Counted from the first letter of the stretch, positions 23,366 through 34,207 are shown. The stretch is 43,780 nt of DNA from an uncultured Pelagibacteraceae bacterium (GCA_902562875.1 CACEVB010000008.1:1-43780), one strand, 5' to 3'. The notes: generated by a model from the sequence alone, not told the origin. Translations and numbers: made by a program.

Positions 23366-24568
23366 TTAACCTACTCTTCCATATATGTCTTGGTATCTTA
23401 CAATATCAGTTTCTTTTAGAATAGATCCCTTTTGAATTTCTAAAATTTTTACATTAATTTTAAATGGATTTTCTATTCTATGAATAGCACCCTTTGGGAT
23501 ATATATAGATTGATTTACAGATTTTGATAATTTTTTCTTATTTAATGTAATTAAAGGTTTACCTTGGGTAATTAACCAGTGCTCAGATCGATGATGATGT
23601 TTTTGTAGACTTAATATACCTTTTGATTTTACATTTAATTCTTTAACTAAGAAATTTTTACCTCTGAATAAGTTGGTATAACTACCCCATGGTCTATAAA
23701 AAACATTCTTTTTTTTGAAATATTTTGATTTATTTTTATTAAAGATTTTTGAAATTTCTTTCCAACTTCCTAGATCAGACCAAGGAATATCCAATTTTAT
23801 AGCATTAATGTTTTTTGATTTTTCAAGGATTGCATAATCAAAAGATTTTTCAACTGACTTAATAAATGCCGATTTGTTTAAATAATAAGTATTATTTTTG
23901 TATTTTGATTTATTTACTGATAGTAAGCAGCTCTTATAAGTTTTTGGTTGGTATTTTTTAAAATTATTAATTATCGAGTCTTTCCTTAAAAAAAACATAC
24001 CTGAATTCCAGTAACCTTTTTTCTTTATGACCAGTTTAGCTTTTAAAATATTAGGTTTTTCAATAAACTTTGAAACTTTATTAATATTTTTAATCTTTTT
24101 TGTTAAAAAGTAACCATATTCGCTTGATGGATTGGTAGGTTTAATCCCAAATATAAATATATTTTTATCGTCTAGATTTTTAATATTGTTCTTAATTGAT
24201 CTATTAAAAGTACTTGTTTTTTCAATTAAATGATCTGCAGCAAAATACATTAGAGATTGTTTTAATGGAATATCTTTAATCAATGCAGAAGAAAGTATTG
24301 CTGGTGCTGTATTCTTTTTAGCTGGCTCAAGCACAATTTTAAATTTCTTTATTTTAGCATTTTTTAAAGATCTTCTTACTTGTGATAAATATTTGTTATT
24401 AGTGCTTATGATGGGATAATCGAAGATCGGGTTTTTAATCCTTTCTAATGTTTTTTCCATCAGGTTCCATCCTCCAAAGTCAATAAACTGCTTTGGTTGA
24501 TGGTGTTTTTTATCTTCCCACAGTCGAGTGCCTGCTCCACCACACAAAATAACTGGTCTAATTTTCAT
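23366..24568 (-). CDS. manC: Mannose-1-phosphate guanylyltransferase (GDP-mannose pyrophosphorylase)
   Basis: Makes GDP-mannose from mannose-1-phosphate and GTP for glycan synthesis. The 400-aa protein has the nucleotidyltransferase motif RPVILCGGAGTRLW, and the usual PLSRxxYPKQF is replaced by EDKKHHQPKQF. Later come FAADHLIE, SSEYGYFL (cf. family P-x-x-x-YGYI), FIEKPN and YWNSGMFFLR. Residues about 300-385 form a cupin (HHHRSEHWLITQG, PKGAIHRIENP) as in ManC/AlgA, and the end DIVRYQDIYGR is typical. It is shorter than many ManC (about 470 aa). The start overlaps the ilvD stop by one base. Confidence 0.93.
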   Translation of the reverse strand: MKIRPVILCGGAGTRLWEDKKHHQPKQFIDFGGWNLMEKTLERIKNPIFDYPIISTNNKYLSQVRRSLKNAKIKKFKIVLEPAKKNTAPAILSSALIKDIPLKQSLMYFAADHLIEKTSTFNRSIKNNIKNLDDKNIFIFGIKPTNPSSEYGYFLTKKIKNINKVSKFIEKPNILKAKLVIKKKGYWNSGMFFLRKDSIINNFKKYQPKTYKSCLLSVNKSKYKNNTYYLNKSAFIKSVEKSFDYAILEKSKNINAIKLDIPWSDLGSWKEISKIFNKNKSKYFKKKNVFYRPWGSYTNLFRGKNFLVKELNVKSKGILSLQKHHHRSEHWLITQGKPLITLNKKKLSKSVNQSIYIPKGAIHRIENPFKINVKILEIQKGSILKETDIVRYQDIYGRVG

Positions 24569-26286
24569 TAAATATCAGCGTAAACTTTTACTTCGTTTTT
24601 TGCTCCTGGATGTGTTGGTGCTCCTAGATATGCAGGTCCAACAGTTTGTGCATATTTCCAAAGAGTTCCATTACCAAAGTTAATTTTCTTTGGTTTCCAT
24701 TTTTTCTTTCTTTTCGATAGTTCTTTTTTTGATAATCTTACGTTAATAGTTCCTTTTTTAGCATCTATATCAATTACATCACCATTACGTAAAAGTGCTA
24801 TTGGACCGCCTATAGAAGCCTCAGGACCTACATGACCGATACAAAAGCCCCTAGTAGCACCAGAAAACCTTCCGTCAGTTATAAGTGCAACTTTTTCACC
24901 TTTTCCTTGGCCGTAAATAGCTCCAGTTGTTTGTAGCATTTCTCTCATACCTGGTCCACCTCTTGGTCCTTCGTATCTAATAATTATGATGTCTCCATCT
25001 TTGTATTGTTTTTTTTGAACAGCTTTAAATGCAGCTTCCTCAGTATCAAAACATCTTGCTCTTCCTGTAAATTGTAATTTTTTAAGACCTGCAACTTTAA
25101 CAATTGCACCTTCGGGTGCTAAGTTTCCTTTTAATCCAACTACACCTCCATCTGGAGATAATGGATTATTATGTTTTCTCATTACTCTTTGTTTTAAATT
25201 AAATTTAACTTTTTTTAAATTTTCTCTCATTGTTTTGCCAGTTACGGTTAAACAATCTCCATGTATGTATCCACCATCCATTAAAGTTTTTAATAACATT
25301 GGAACTCCTCCTGCTTGCCACATATCTTTTGCAACATATCTTCCACCTGGTTTAAGATCAGCAAGATAAGGAGTTTTTTTAAAAATTTTTGCAACATCCA
25401 TTAAATCAAATTTAATACCAACTTCATTTGCAATCGCTGGTAAATGTAAAGCTGCATTTGTTGAACCGCCTGTTGCTGCAACTATTGTAGCTGCATTTTC
25501 TAAAGCTTTTCTTGTAACTATATCTCTAGGTCTGATATTTTTCTTAAGCAAATTCATTACAGCTTTTCCACTTAACATTGCATACTTATCTCTTTGCTCA
25601 TAAGGAGCTGGTGTTCCAGCAGAATAAGGTAATGCAAGTCCAATTGCTTCTGAAACACATGCCATAGTATTTGCTGTAAATTGTCCACCACAGGCTCCTG
25701 AACTTGGACAAGCTTTTAATTCAAGTTTTCTTAATGCGTGTGCAGACATTTTACCTGACGAATATTTTCCTACACCTTCAAATACATCGACAACAGTTAC
25801 ATCTTTACCATTAAATCTTCCAGGTAAAATAGATCCGCCATAAATAAAAACGCTTGGTACATTCAGCCTAACCATCGCCATCATTAGACCTGGTAACGAT
25901 TTATCACATCCAGCAACACCAACTAATGCATCATAACAATGACCTCTAACAGTTAATTCTGTTGAATCTGCAATTACATCTCTTGAAATTAGCGAAGACT
26001 TCATACCCTCATGTCCCATTGCAATTCCATCTGTAACAGTAATTGTACAAAATTCTCTTGGGGTTCCGCCGTTGCTTTTAACTCCTTTTTTTACAGATTG
26101 TGCCTGCCTCATTAAAGCAATATTGCACGGTGCTGCCTCATTCCACGTTGAAACTACTCCTACGAAAGGTTTTGCAACATCTTTTTCGGTTAAATCCATT
26201 GCATAATAAAATGATCTTTGTGGCGCTTTATCAGGTCCTACCGATGTATGTCTGCTGGGCAATTTTTTTTTATTAAATTTTAACAT
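24568..26286 (-). CDS. ilvD: Dihydroxy-acid dehydratase
   Basis: Catalyses the third step of valine and isoleucine synthesis, an iron-sulfur dehydratase. The 572-aa protein carries the conserved cysteines in [20 protein letters not shown] and [14 protein letters not shown], along with [16 protein letters not shown] and the C-terminal [21 protein letters not shown], all family signatures. Full length. Its start overlaps the valS stop by one base (TAATG), and the manC start overlaps its own stop, so valS-ilvD-manC-SMR is one translationally linked run. Confidence 0.98.
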   Translation of the reverse strand: MLKFNKKKLPSRHTSVGPDKAPQRSFYYAMDLTEKDVAKPFVGVVSTWNEAAPCNIALMRQAQSVKKGVKSNGGTPREFCTITVTDGIAMGHEGMKSSLISRDVIADSTELTVRGHCYDALVGVAGCDKSLPGLMMAMVRLNVPSVFIYGGSILPGRFNGKDVTVVDVFEGVGKYSSGKMSAHALRKLELKACPSSGACGGQFTANTMACVSEAIGLALPYSAGTPAPYEQRDKYAMLSGKAVMNLLKKNIRPRDIVTRKALENAATIVAATGGSTNAALHLPAIANEVGIKFDLMDVAKIFKKTPYLADLKPGGRYVAKDMWQAGGVPMLLKTLMDGGYIHGDCLTVTGKTMRENLKKVKFNLKQRVMRKHNNPLSPDGGVVGLKGNLAPEGAIVKVAGLKKLQFTGRARCFDTEEAAFKAVQKKQYKDGDIIIIRYEGPRGGPGMREMLQTTGAIYGQGKGEKVALITDGRFSGATRGFCIGHVGPEASIGGPIALLRNGDVIDIDAKKGTINVRLSKKELSKRKKKWKPKKINFGNGTLWKYAQTVGPAYLGAPTHPGAKNEVKVYADI

Positions 26287-28910
26287 TATAGATTTTGAAT
26301 TATTAATGAAATTTTCTTAACATCATTTTTTAAATTATTATAGTTATTTTTTTCTTGTTCGACAACATTTTTAGGAGCTCTATCGACGAAGTTTTTATTT
26401 TGTAACCTTTTGTTAATCCCCTCCATTTCTGAATTATATTTATTTTGTTTTTTTATAAGATTTTCTTTAATAATTTTAAGATCTACATTTTCTTCAAAAT
26501 AAACCTTAATTATATCACCACCAATTACCATTGTTGCTGATGGTTTATCCAAATCTTTATTGAAGAAATTATTTACTCTAGCTATTTTTTTTAAAGTATT
26601 TTCGTTTTTTGCATAAAAATTAGACTTTTTATTCTTAATACTGCCTAATGATACATCAACAAATGATCCGGGACTTATATTAAGTTCGTTTTTAAAGGAT
26701 CTAAGTGAAGAGGTAAAATTAATAATATTTTCGACATTTTTTATCTCATTGTTCTTTATAGGTTTTTCATTAATCCAGTTGGAAAACATAAGGTAATTTT
26801 TGCCTGATTTATCTAGCTTATTTTTAAGCCATATTTCCTCGGTTACAAACGGTATAAACGGATGCATTAAAATTAATATTTGGGTGAAAATGAAACCAGA
26901 AACCTGCTGTGTTTCTTTAATTTTTTTCTTATCATTCGAGTATAGAATAGTTTTCGAAAGCTCTAAATACCAATCGCAATATGAATTCCATACAAACTGA
27001 TATATAAGTCTAGATGCCTCATCAAATCTATATTCTTTTATTTTTGCCTCTACTTCTTTTTTTACTTTTACTAATTCATTAAAAATCCAATTATTAATAT
27101 TTAAATTAATTTTTTTTGGTTTTTTTTCTAAAAAATTACACTTATTTTGAATTAAAAAATTGTTTGCGTTCCACAACTTATTTAAAAGGTTTCTATATCC
27201 TTTAACTCTGTCTTCAGATAACTTTACATCTCTTCCTGGTGAAGCCATCGAAAGAAGAGTAAATCTTAGAGCATCTGCACTATATTTATTAATTAATTCT
27301 AAAGGATCAATTACGTTACCTTTAGATTTAGACATTTTTTGTCCTTTTTCATCTCGCACTAAAGCATGAACATAAATATCTTTAAATGGTTCCTTATTTA
27401 AAAATTCCATTCCAAGCATCATCATTCTTGCAACCCAGAAAAAAATTATATCAAAACCTGTAACCAAAACTGTGGTAGGATAAAATTTATTTAAATATTC
27501 ATTTTTCTTCGGCCAGCCAAGTGTGGCAAACGGCCAAAGTCCGGATGAAAACCAAGTGTCTAAAACATCAGGATCTCTAATGATGTTTGTGTCTTTTTTA
27601 TAATGTTTTTTTGCTAATCTTTTTGCATCATTTTCATTTTCTGCAACAAATATTTTTTTATCTGGTCCATACCATGCAGGTATTTGATGACCCCACCATA
27701 GTTGTCTCGATACACACCAAGGTTCAATATTATCCATCCATTGAAAATATGTTTTAGACCAATTGGTTGGAAAGAAATTAGTCTTTTTTGATTTAACTAT
27801 TTTTTTTGCTTTAATTGATAATTTTTTTGCATCAGCAAACCATTGTTCTGTCAAAAAAGGCTCTATTATAGAATTTGATCTATCTCCATATGGAACTTTA
27901 TTTTTTATGTCTTCATCTTTAACAAGCAAATTTTTGTTTTTTAATTCAGTTAATATTTTTTTTCGAGCTTCAAATCGATCTAGTCCAATGTATTCTTTTG
28001 GAGCATTAGTATTAATTTTTCCATCTTCAGTAAAAATATTAATTATTTCTAATTTATTTCTTATACCTACTTCATAATCATTAAAATCATGAGCTGGAGT
28101 TATTTTAACAGCTCCAGTACCTTGTTCAGGATCAGCATAATCATCTGCTATAATTTTTATTTTTTTTTCTACAATTGGTAAAATTACATTTTTTAAGACT
28201 AACTTTTTATATCTTTTATCTTTAGGATTTACAGCTACGGCTGTATCACCCAACATTGTTTCGGGCCTTGTAGTTGCAATAGTAATAAAATTTTCACTGT
28301 TTTCTATTGGATATTTAATATAATATAATTTTGAATTTACTTCTCTTTGATCAACCTCCAAATCAGAAATAGCTGTTTTAAGAACTGTATCCCAATTTAC
28401 TAATTTTTTAGATTTAAAAATTAGCCCTTTTTTGTATAGATCGACAAATACTTTAATTACCGACTTTGAGAGATTCTCATCCATCGTGAAAGCGTTTCTC
28501 GACCAGTCACATGAACAGCCTAGTTTCTTCAATTGATTAATAATAATATCACCATATTGATTTTTCCACTCCCAAACACGATTAATGAATTTTTCGCGAC
28601 CTAAATCATGTTTACTCAAACCATCTTTTTCTAGTTTTTTTTCTACTAATGCTTGGGTTGCAATTCCAGCATGATCAGTACCTGGCTGCCATAAAGTTTC
28701 ATAGTTATTCATTCTATGGAATCTTGTTAGAAGATCTTGAATTGAATTATTTAATGCATGTCCCATATGCAAATTTCCAGTAACATTAGGTGGGGGTATC
28801 ACAATCGAGAATTTCTTTTTATTTTTTTTTGGTTGGAATAATTTATTACTCTCCCAATAACTATATATTTTATCTTCGACTTCAGAATGATTATAATTAT
28901 TTCCGCTCAT
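26286..28910 (-). CDS. valS: Valyl-tRNA synthetase
   Basis: ValS charges tRNA-Val and edits misactivated threonine. The 874-aa protein has [16 protein letters not shown] (HIGH motif), the editing domain with [17 protein letters not shown], the [17 protein letters not shown] and [14 protein letters not shown] motifs, and [12 protein letters not shown] near residue 525. The C-terminal end is a charged coiled-coil arm (from about residue 800), as in other ValS. The start is the ATG at 28910, giving [16 protein letters not shown]. It heads the valS-ilvD-manC transcript. The 122 bases upstream to the tRNA-Cys gene must hold the promoter for this operon and that of the tRNA pair. Confidence 0.98.
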   Translation of the reverse strand: MSGNNYNHSEVEDKIYSYWESNKLFQPKKNKKKFSIVIPPPNVTGNLHMGHALNNSIQDLLTRFHRMNNYETLWQPGTDHAGIATQALVEKKLEKDGLSKHDLGREKFINRVWEWKNQYGDIIINQLKKLGCSCDWSRNAFTMDENLSKSVIKVFVDLYKKGLIFKSKKLVNWDTVLKTAISDLEVDQREVNSKLYYIKYPIENSENFITIATTRPETMLGDTAVAVNPKDKRYKKLVLKNVILPIVEKKIKIIADDYADPEQGTGAVKITPAHDFNDYEVGIRNKLEIINIFTEDGKINTNAPKEYIGLDRFEARKKILTELKNKNLLVKDEDIKNKVPYGDRSNSIIEPFLTEQWFADAKKLSIKAKKIVKSKKTNFFPTNWSKTYFQWMDNIEPWCVSRQLWWGHQIPAWYGPDKKIFVAENENDAKRLAKKHYKKDTNIIRDPDVLDTWFSSGLWPFATLGWPKKNEYLNKFYPTTVLVTGFDIIFFWVARMMMLGMEFLNKEPFKDIYVHALVRDEKGQKMSKSKGNVIDPLELINKYSADALRFTLLSMASPGRDVKLSEDRVKGYRNLLNKLWNANNFLIQNKCNFLEKKPKKINLNINNWIFNELVKVKKEVEAKIKEYRFDEASRLIYQFVWNSYCDWYLELSKTILYSNDKKKIKETQQVSGFIFTQILILMHPFIPFVTEEIWLKNKLDKSGKNYLMFSNWINEKPIKNNEIKNVENIINFTSSLRSFKNELNISPGSFVDVSLGSIKNKKSNFYAKNENTLKKIARVNNFFNKDLDKPSATMVIGGDIIKVYFEENVDLKIIKENLIKKQNKYNSEMEGINKRLQNKNFVDRAPKNVVEQEKNNYNNLKNDVKKISLIIQNL

Positions 28911-29032
28911 GAACTAGTTATTTTATAAATTAATCTGATTAATAAACAAAGTTCTTATTTTAATATTAAATTTAATGGACTAATTTTAAAACAGTTATAT
29001 AAGCTAATTAAGCTAACTATTTTGGATCTATC

Positions 29033-29106
29033 GGCAACGTGGCGGAATGGTTACGCAGAGGATTGCAAATCCTTGTATCCCAGTTCGATTCTGGGCGTTG
29101 CCTCCA
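29033..29106 (+). tRNA. tRNA-Cys (GCA)
   Basis: The 74-base sequence folds as a cloverleaf: acceptor stem GGCAACG paired with CGTTGCC, TTCGATT in the T-loop, and anticodon loop TTGCAAA giving anticodon GCA (Cys). The CCA end is encoded. It is followed 51 bases later by tRNA-Asn on the same strand, so the pair is probably cotranscribed. Confidence 0.97.
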
Positions 29107-29157
29107 AAAATAAAGGTTGTTTTAAAATTAAAAAAAAGTAAGTTTTGATTTCTACAT

Positions 29158-29233
29158 TCCTCGGTAGCTCAGTTGGTAGAGCAGTTGACTGTTAATCAAT
29201 TGGTCGCAGGTTCGAGTCCTGCCCGAGGAGCCA
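29158..29233 (+). tRNA. tRNA-Asn (GTT)
   Basis: Cloverleaf with acceptor stem TCCTCGG paired with CCGAGGA, D-loop GCTCAGTTGGTAGAGC, anticodon loop CTGTTAA giving GTT (Asn), TTCGAGT in the T-loop and an encoded CCA. The final base is one base away from the stop codon of the convergent XRE gene, leaving no intergenic terminator on this strand. Confidence 0.97.
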
Positions 29234-29234
29234 A

Positions 29235-29606
29235 TTAAACAGCTTTTGAAATATAAATTCCTGAGTTTTGTAAAGTCTTATTAAATTTAGTTTTTTGGTC
29301 TTGATTTAATTCAGAATACATTTTCGTTAAAAAGTTATAATTTACCTGCATGTGTCCCTCTTTAGATTTTTCTAAATTAATCTGATAATCAGAAAAGTCT
29401 TCAAAAAAATAATTTATGGGAACTTTTAAATAGTTAGATAGTTGAAGAAGTCTAATAGAACTAACTCCATTTGTTCCCTTTTCATATTTTTGAATTTGCT
29501 GAAATGTTACGTTTATAGCTTTTGCTACCTTTGTTTGCGTTAAACCCAAAGCTAATCTTCTAAGTTTTAGTTTATTACCTAAATGTTTGTTAAAGTTTTC
29601 TTCCAT
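29235..29606 (-). CDS. XRE-family transcriptional regulator
   Basis: The 123-aa protein has an N-terminal Cro/C1-type helix-turn-helix at about residues 10-65 (NKLKLRRLALGLTQTKVAK, then FQQIQKYEKGTNGVSS), followed by VPINYFFEDF, a pattern common to alphaproteobacterial one-domain regulators of this size. The C-terminal part is polar, perhaps for dimerisation. A strong ribosome site (AAGAGGGG) precedes the ATG. It is 121 bases downstream of aapP on the same strand, so it may be read through from aap or have its own promoter. Its targets cannot be told from the sequence. Confidence 0.87.
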   Translation of the reverse strand: MEENFNKHLGNKLKLRRLALGLTQTKVAKAINVTFQQIQKYEKGTNGVSSIRLLQLSNYLKVPINYFFEDFSDYQINLEKSKEGHMQVNYNFLTKMYSELNQDQKTKFNKTLQNSGIYISKAV

Positions 29607-29727
29607 TAAGACCCCTCTTAATTATAGATTTAAGCTGAGTTAATATAATTAGAAAAGGTATTTCAAGAAAAAATTTTTTTAAATTTGCTGGTTTTTTAAC
29701 TATTTTAATTATCTGTCAATAAAATAT

Positions 29728-30462
29728 TTACAAAATTTGACTTAAAAATAGCTTAGTTCTGTCACTTTTTGGATTGGCAAAAAACTCCTTGGTTTCAGCT
29801 TTTTCAACAATCATACCTTCGTCCATGAAAATAACCTCGTCAGCAACCTCTTTTGCAAAGCCCATTTCATGTGTTACAACAATCATTGTCATTCCACCTT
29901 TGGCAAGATTAACCATTGCGTCTAAAACTTCTTTAATCATTTCAGGATCTAAAGCTGATGTAGGCTCATCAAACAACATTATTTTTGGTTCCATGCATAG
30001 TGCTCTAGCGATAGCGCATCTTTGTTGTTGACCACCAGATAATTGACCAGGAAATTTTTGTGCTTGATCAACAATTTGTACTTTTTCAAGTTGATGCATT
30101 GCAAGATCTTGAGCTTTTTTTTTGGGCATTTTCTTAACCCAAATAGGTGCCAATGTACAATTGTCTAAAATTGATAAATGTGGAAATAAATTAAATTGCT
30201 GAAAAACCATACCTACTTCTGCTCTAATTTGCTCTATATTTTTAGTATTTTCATCAAGTTCAGTACCATCAACTATGATACTACCTTTTTGATGCTCTTC
30301 TAATCTGTTTATACATCTAATTAATGTTGATTTTCCAGATCCAGAAGGACCACAAACTACAATTTTTTTATTTTTTTCTACCTCTAAATTAATATCTTTT
30401 AAAACCTGAAAATCTCCAAACCACTTATTCATTTTTTCAATTTTGATAATTGCGTCTGACAT
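29728..30462 (-). CDS. aapP: Amino-acid ABC transporter ATP-binding protein (AapP-like)
   Basis: ATPase of the polar amino-acid importer. The 244-aa protein has Walker A ([13 protein letters not shown]), [11 protein letters not shown], signature [15 protein letters not shown], Walker B ([14 protein letters not shown]) and the H-loop ([14 protein letters not shown]). This set is the common GlnQ/AapP/BztD form. It is four bases downstream of the AapM gene, completing aapJQMP. Confidence 0.96.
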   Translation of the reverse strand: MSDAIIKIEKMNKWFGDFQVLKDINLEVEKNKKIVVCGPSGSGKSTLIRCINRLEEHQKGSIIVDGTELDENTKNIEQIRAEVGMVFQQFNLFPHLSILDNCTLAPIWVKKMPKKKAQDLAMHQLEKVQIVDQAQKFPGQLSGGQQQRCAIARALCMEPKIMLFDEPTSALDPEMIKEVLDAMVNLAKGGMTMIVVTHEMGFAKEVADEVIFMDEGMIVEKAETKEFFANPKSDRTKLFLSQIL

Positions 30463-30466
30463 CCAG

Positions 30467-31738
30467 CTATCTTTCTGTTTTATATTTTTCTTCTAGATTA
30501 TAACTATATTTACTCATAGCATAACAAATAATCCAAAAAATTATAGCAGCAAAAATATATCCTTCCATTGCATACCCTAGCCATTCAGGGTTCGTTTTTG
30601 CTAGTGCAAGCATACCAGCTAATTCTGCTAATCCGACTACAAAGATTAAAGGTGTATCCTTAACTAGAGCTAAAAATGTATTACAAATACCAGGTATAAC
30701 AAGCTTCAAGGCTTGAGGTAATATTACAAATATATGCATTTTCCAGTAACCCATGCCTAGTGATTTAGCTGCATCGTATTGACCTCTTGGTAGAGACTGT
30801 AATCCGCCTCTAATTACTTCTGCACAATAAGCACCTTCAAATAAAGTAATAGCAATTATAACTCTTACTAGTTTATCCATAAAGAAATCTTCAGGCAAAA
30901 ACATTGGAAACATTACTGAAGACATAAATAAAACAGTTATGAGAGGAACTCCTCTCCAAAATTCAATATACCCAATTGATACATATCTCACAGCTGGTAG
31001 ACTAGATCTTCTTCCAAGGGCTAAAATCATTCCTAGCGGAAAACAAAATATTAAACAGAAAAATGATACGATAAATGTTAAAGATAATCCCCCCCATGCT
31101 CCAGTTTCTATCCATTCTAAACCAAAGTAGCCACCTGATATTAAATAATAAATTATCATAAAAGCCATAATTGGATAAATAACAACATAATAAAGTGCTA
31201 AAAATTTTTTCATTTTTTCAGTAGCAAAAAAACCGAAGGTACCTAAACCGATGACTAATAAAAATGCAGTATTAATTCTCCAATGTTGTTCGTTTGGATA
31301 CATTCCATACATAAATCTTCTAAACCATACTTTTATATATGTCCAACATGCTCCAGTGCCTGTACAAGCTTCCTTTGAGTCACCTGAAATATTTGCATCT
31401 AAAATCATCCAGCTAAACGATGGAGGAATTGCTTTAATCAATATAAATAAAATTAATAATGTTAAAGCCGCGTTGAAAGTAGAAGTATTAATATTTTTAT
31501 TTAATAAGTCTATAGTTCTGCTACCAGAAAATTCAATTCTAACTAAGTGAAAACCAATCATTGCAATAATAAATGGAAAGAGAATACTTATTCCTTTTGG
31601 AAAAGATGAAAGCAAATTTAATTTAAAAAAAGTATTCAAAAAAACGTCTAGAATGCCTATTATAACAAAAATTATACCAATAGATAAAACTGCATTAATA
31701 TTACTTCTATCTGGTTTTAAGAAAGTAATTTTACTCAT
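30467..31738 (-). CDS. aapM: Amino-acid ABC transporter permease (AapM-like)
   Basis: One of the two membrane subunits of the general L-amino-acid importer. The 423-aa protein is longer than HisM-type permeases because of a hydrophobic N-terminal extension and a periplasmic loop holding a [10 protein letters not shown] motif, as in AapM/BztC. The C-terminal core has the coupling EAA loop in [31 protein letters not shown] and the [12 protein letters not shown] motif. Its start overlaps the aapQ stop by one base. Confidence 0.94.
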   Translation of the reverse strand: MSKITFLKPDRSNINAVLSIGIIFVIIGILDVFLNTFFKLNLLSSFPKGISILFPFIIAMIGFHLVRIEFSGSRTIDLLNKNINTSTFNAALTLLILFILIKAIPPSFSWMILDANISGDSKEACTGTGACWTYIKVWFRRFMYGMYPNEQHWRINTAFLLVIGLGTFGFFATEKMKKFLALYYVVIYPIMAFMIIYYLISGGYFGLEWIETGAWGGLSLTFIVSFFCLIFCFPLGMILALGRRSSLPAVRYVSIGYIEFWRGVPLITVLFMSSVMFPMFLPEDFFMDKLVRVIIAITLFEGAYCAEVIRGGLQSLPRGQYDAAKSLGMGYWKMHIFVILPQALKLVIPGICNTFLALVKDTPLIFVVGLAELAGMLALAKTNPEWLGYAMEGYIFAAIIFWIICYAMSKYSYNLEEKYKTER

Positions 31739-33111
31739 TATTTTTCCTTGATTTCAATTGATTTATTGTACCAATTCATTAGTGCGGCTATGGCTAAACT
31801 TATTGACAAATAAGTTAACATTGTTATTGACACTATTTCAATTGCTCTACCTGTTTGCATTAAAGCTGTTCCAGCAAATACAAGTACAAGATCTGGATAA
31901 GCAATCGCAGCAGCTAAAGAAGAGTTTTTTGTTAAATTTAAATATTGGTTAGTTGTTGGAGGTATAATAATTCTTAATGCTTGAGGCATTATGACAAGTT
32001 TTAAAACTTGATTTGGAGTCAAACCAAGTGAGCTCGCTGCCTCTTTTTGACCTTTGCTAATACCTTGTATTCCTGCTCTAACACATTCAGCAATAAAAGT
32101 TGCTGTGTAAAGAGATAATGCTAAGGTTAGTGCAATTAATTCAGGTGGAACTGATATACCTCCATCATAAATAAATGATGTTGCGGATAGTTGTTTTAAA
32201 ATAGGTATTTCAAAATTTAATGTGACACCCCCAATTAAGAAAGATAAACCTGGTAAAAAAATTAGTAGAAATATTGATATGTAAAATACTGGTAACTGTT
32301 TTCCCTTTGTGTCCCTTAATTTTATCGCATAATATCTAACAAAAATAATACTAATAATCGCCGCTAAAAATAAATAAATAAATATGTTGAGATTGTTCCA
32401 AACAAAGGATGGCATATAATAACCTTTAATAGTTAAATAAGTGACACCAAATAAGGAATTTGCATCTTGTGGTAATGGTAATGCTCTTAATGCTGCATAA
32501 TACCAAAAGAAAATTTGTAACAACAGAGGTATGTTTCTAAAAAACTCGATATACCACGATGCTGCATTTTTAATTAAGAAATTAGAAGATAATCTGGCAA
32601 CTCCTACAATTACGCCCAAAATTGTACAAAATATGATTCCAAGAAATGCAACTAATAATGTATTTAACAATGCAGCAACGTAAGCCCACCAATAAGGATC
32701 TAATCCATCATATTCGACTAAACTAAACTGAATATCAAATGAGGCTTCTTGTTTCAAGAAACCAAAGCCAAAATCAATACCTCTATTTTCCATATTAATT
32801 TGAGCATTAAATGTAAAAAACAGAAATATTAAAACTACAAATAATAAGCAAACTAATTGTGGAGTATAATACTTGAACCTTGAAGTTCCAAAATTTTCTA
32901 TAGACATGTTAACTCTTGCCTCTTTTAAAAAAATACCACCAATAGAAAAGAATAAAACAGGAGTGAACACAAGAATAGGATTTGCTATTTCGTAATAATC
33001 TTCGGTAAACTCATTAAAAATATTTCCAAAAAATATTTTTATGAATAGATCAGAAAAACCTATAACAAAAAATATATAAGCAAGAATTCTATATTTCATA
33101 TATGAGAACAA
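31738..33111 (-). CDS. aapQ: Amino-acid ABC transporter permease (AapQ-like)
   Basis: Other membrane subunit of the general L-amino-acid importer. The 457-aa protein has an extended N-terminal half with three or four helices, then the permease core with YIEFFRNIPLLLQIFFWYYA, a long periplasmic/hydrophobic stretch, and the coupling loop GQKEAASSLGLTPNQVLKLVIMPQALRIIIP. This split core with a large insert between FRNIPLL and EAA is characteristic of AapQ/BztB. A terminator-like hairpin lies immediately before the gene, between it and aapJ. Confidence 0.95.
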   Translation of the reverse strand: MFSYMKYRILAYIFFVIGFSDLFIKIFFGNIFNEFTEDYYEIANPILVFTPVLFFSIGGIFLKEARVNMSIENFGTSRFKYYTPQLVCLLFVVLIFLFFTFNAQINMENRGIDFGFGFLKQEASFDIQFSLVEYDGLDPYWWAYVAALLNTLLVAFLGIIFCTILGVIVGVARLSSNFLIKNAASWYIEFFRNIPLLLQIFFWYYAALRALPLPQDANSLFGVTYLTIKGYYMPSFVWNNLNIFIYLFLAAIISIIFVRYYAIKLRDTKGKQLPVFYISIFLLIFLPGLSFLIGGVTLNFEIPILKQLSATSFIYDGGISVPPELIALTLALSLYTATFIAECVRAGIQGISKGQKEAASSLGLTPNQVLKLVIMPQALRIIIPPTTNQYLNLTKNSSLAAAIAYPDLVLVFAGTALMQTGRAIEIVSITMLTYLSISLAIAALMNWYNKSIEIKEK

Positions 33112-33112
33112 T

Positions 33113-33147
33113 AAAAAAAAGGGCTAGATAAATCTAGCCCTTTTTTT
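33113..33147 (-). terminator. Intra-operon terminator-like hairpin between aapJ and aapQ
   Basis: An 8-bp stem (GGGCTAGA at 33121-33128 and TCTAGCCC at 33133-33140) with a four-base loop is flanked by runs of A and T that extend the stem and supply an 8-base U-tract on the minus strand. It begins 20 bases after the aapJ stop and ends at the aapQ start. This is a textbook intrinsic-terminator shape; partial read-through would give excess binding protein over permeases. Confidence 0.88.
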
Positions 33148-33166
33148 AACAATTAATAAGATTTAA

Positions 33167-34207
33167 TTATCTTGAAGGTGGGACGTATAGTATACCACCT
33201 TTGGTCCATAATTCGTTAGGTCCTCTGTCTGGTAAAATTCCAGTGTCTGCTATATTTCTTTTATAGCTTTCACCATAGTTTCCAACTTGTTTGATAATTC
33301 TTAAGTTCCATTCGTTATCTAAACCAAAAGCTGCTCCCATTTCTCCTTCAGCTCCAACTAATCTTTTAATAGCTGGATTTTCAGAAGTTTTCATAGAATC
33401 AGCATTTGCTGAAGTTATTCCATACTCCTCAGCCTCGATCATTGTATTTAAAGACCATCTAACTATGTCTTCCCATACTGAGTCACCTTGACGTACAACT
33501 GGACCTAAAGGCTCTTTTGAAATCGTTTCAGGTAAAACTACGTGATCATCTGGTGAACTTAACTTAATTCTTTGTGCAGCTAATCCAGATTTATCAGTCG
33601 TGTAAGTATCACATCTTCCTGCATCGTAAGCCGCTACGACTTCGTCAGCCTTTTCAAATGTTACTGGCGTATAAGATATTCCTTTTGAATTGAAGAAATC
33701 TCTCATATTAAGTTCTGTAGTTGTACCTAAGTTTGTACATGCAGAAATGCCATCTTTAAACTGACTTGTTGAAGTTATTCCAGAGTTTTTTCTAACCATA
33801 AAACCTTGACCATCGTAAAAGTTTACTCCTACAAATGTAAGTCCTATGTCTGCATCTCTAGATAAAGTCCATGTAGTATTTCTTGATAATATATCAATTT
33901 CACCTGATGTAAGTGCAGTAAATCTTTCTTTAGCACTAAGTGGAGTAAATTTTACTTTATTAGCATCACCTAATACTGCTGCTGCAACAGCTCTACATAC
34001 ATCAACATCGACACCAGTCCAGTTACCAGATGCATCTGCATTTGAAAAACCTGGAAGACCTTGTGAAACACCACATCTCACAAAACCTTTTTTCTGAGTA
34101 TTTTTTAATGTTTTTGACTTTTTCGCTGCCATTGTTTCAGTTGTAAAAGTAAAAAGAACCGCAACCATCGCAACAAAAGAAGTTAATTGTTTAATTAATT
34201 TGAACAT
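33167..34207 (-). CDS. aapJ: Amino-acid ABC transporter periplasmic binding protein (AapJ/BztA-like)
   Basis: Captures polar or broad-range amino acids in the periplasm. The 346-aa protein has a signal peptide (about residues 1-27), followed by LPGFSNADASGNWTGVDVDVCRAVAAAVLGD, a hallmark of AapJ/BztA/YhdW. The central SRDADIGLTFVGVNFYDGQGFMV and YDAGRCDTYTTDKSGLA segments belong to the same group. The C-terminal NYGESYKRNI and GPNELWTKGG are also group-typical. Two internal cysteines could form a disulfide. A good ribosome site (AAGGA eight bases upstream) and richer codons suggest high expression. Two palindromes lie in its leader. Confidence 0.95.
   Translation of the reverse strand: MFKLIKQLTSFVAMVAVLFTFTTETMAAKKSKTLKNTQKKGFVRCGVSQGLPGFSNADASGNWTGVDVDVCRAVAAAVLGDANKVKFTPLSAKERFTALTSGEIDILSRNTTWTLSRDADIGLTFVGVNFYDGQGFMVRKNSGITSTSQFKDGISACTNLGTTTELNMRDFFNSKGISYTPVTFEKADEVVAAYDAGRCDTYTTDKSGLAAQRIKLSSPDDHVVLPETISKEPLGPVVRQGDSVWEDIVRWSLNTMIEAEEYGITSANADSMKTSENPAIKRLVGAEGEMGAAFGLDNEWNLRIIKQVGNYGESYKRNIADTGILPDRGPNELWTKGGILYVPPSR

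Noticed and set aside
28999..29018. Direct repeat AAGCTAATT/AAGCTAACT before the tRNA pair.
   Set aside because: Short, imperfect and very AT-rich; could be chance within a promoter region.
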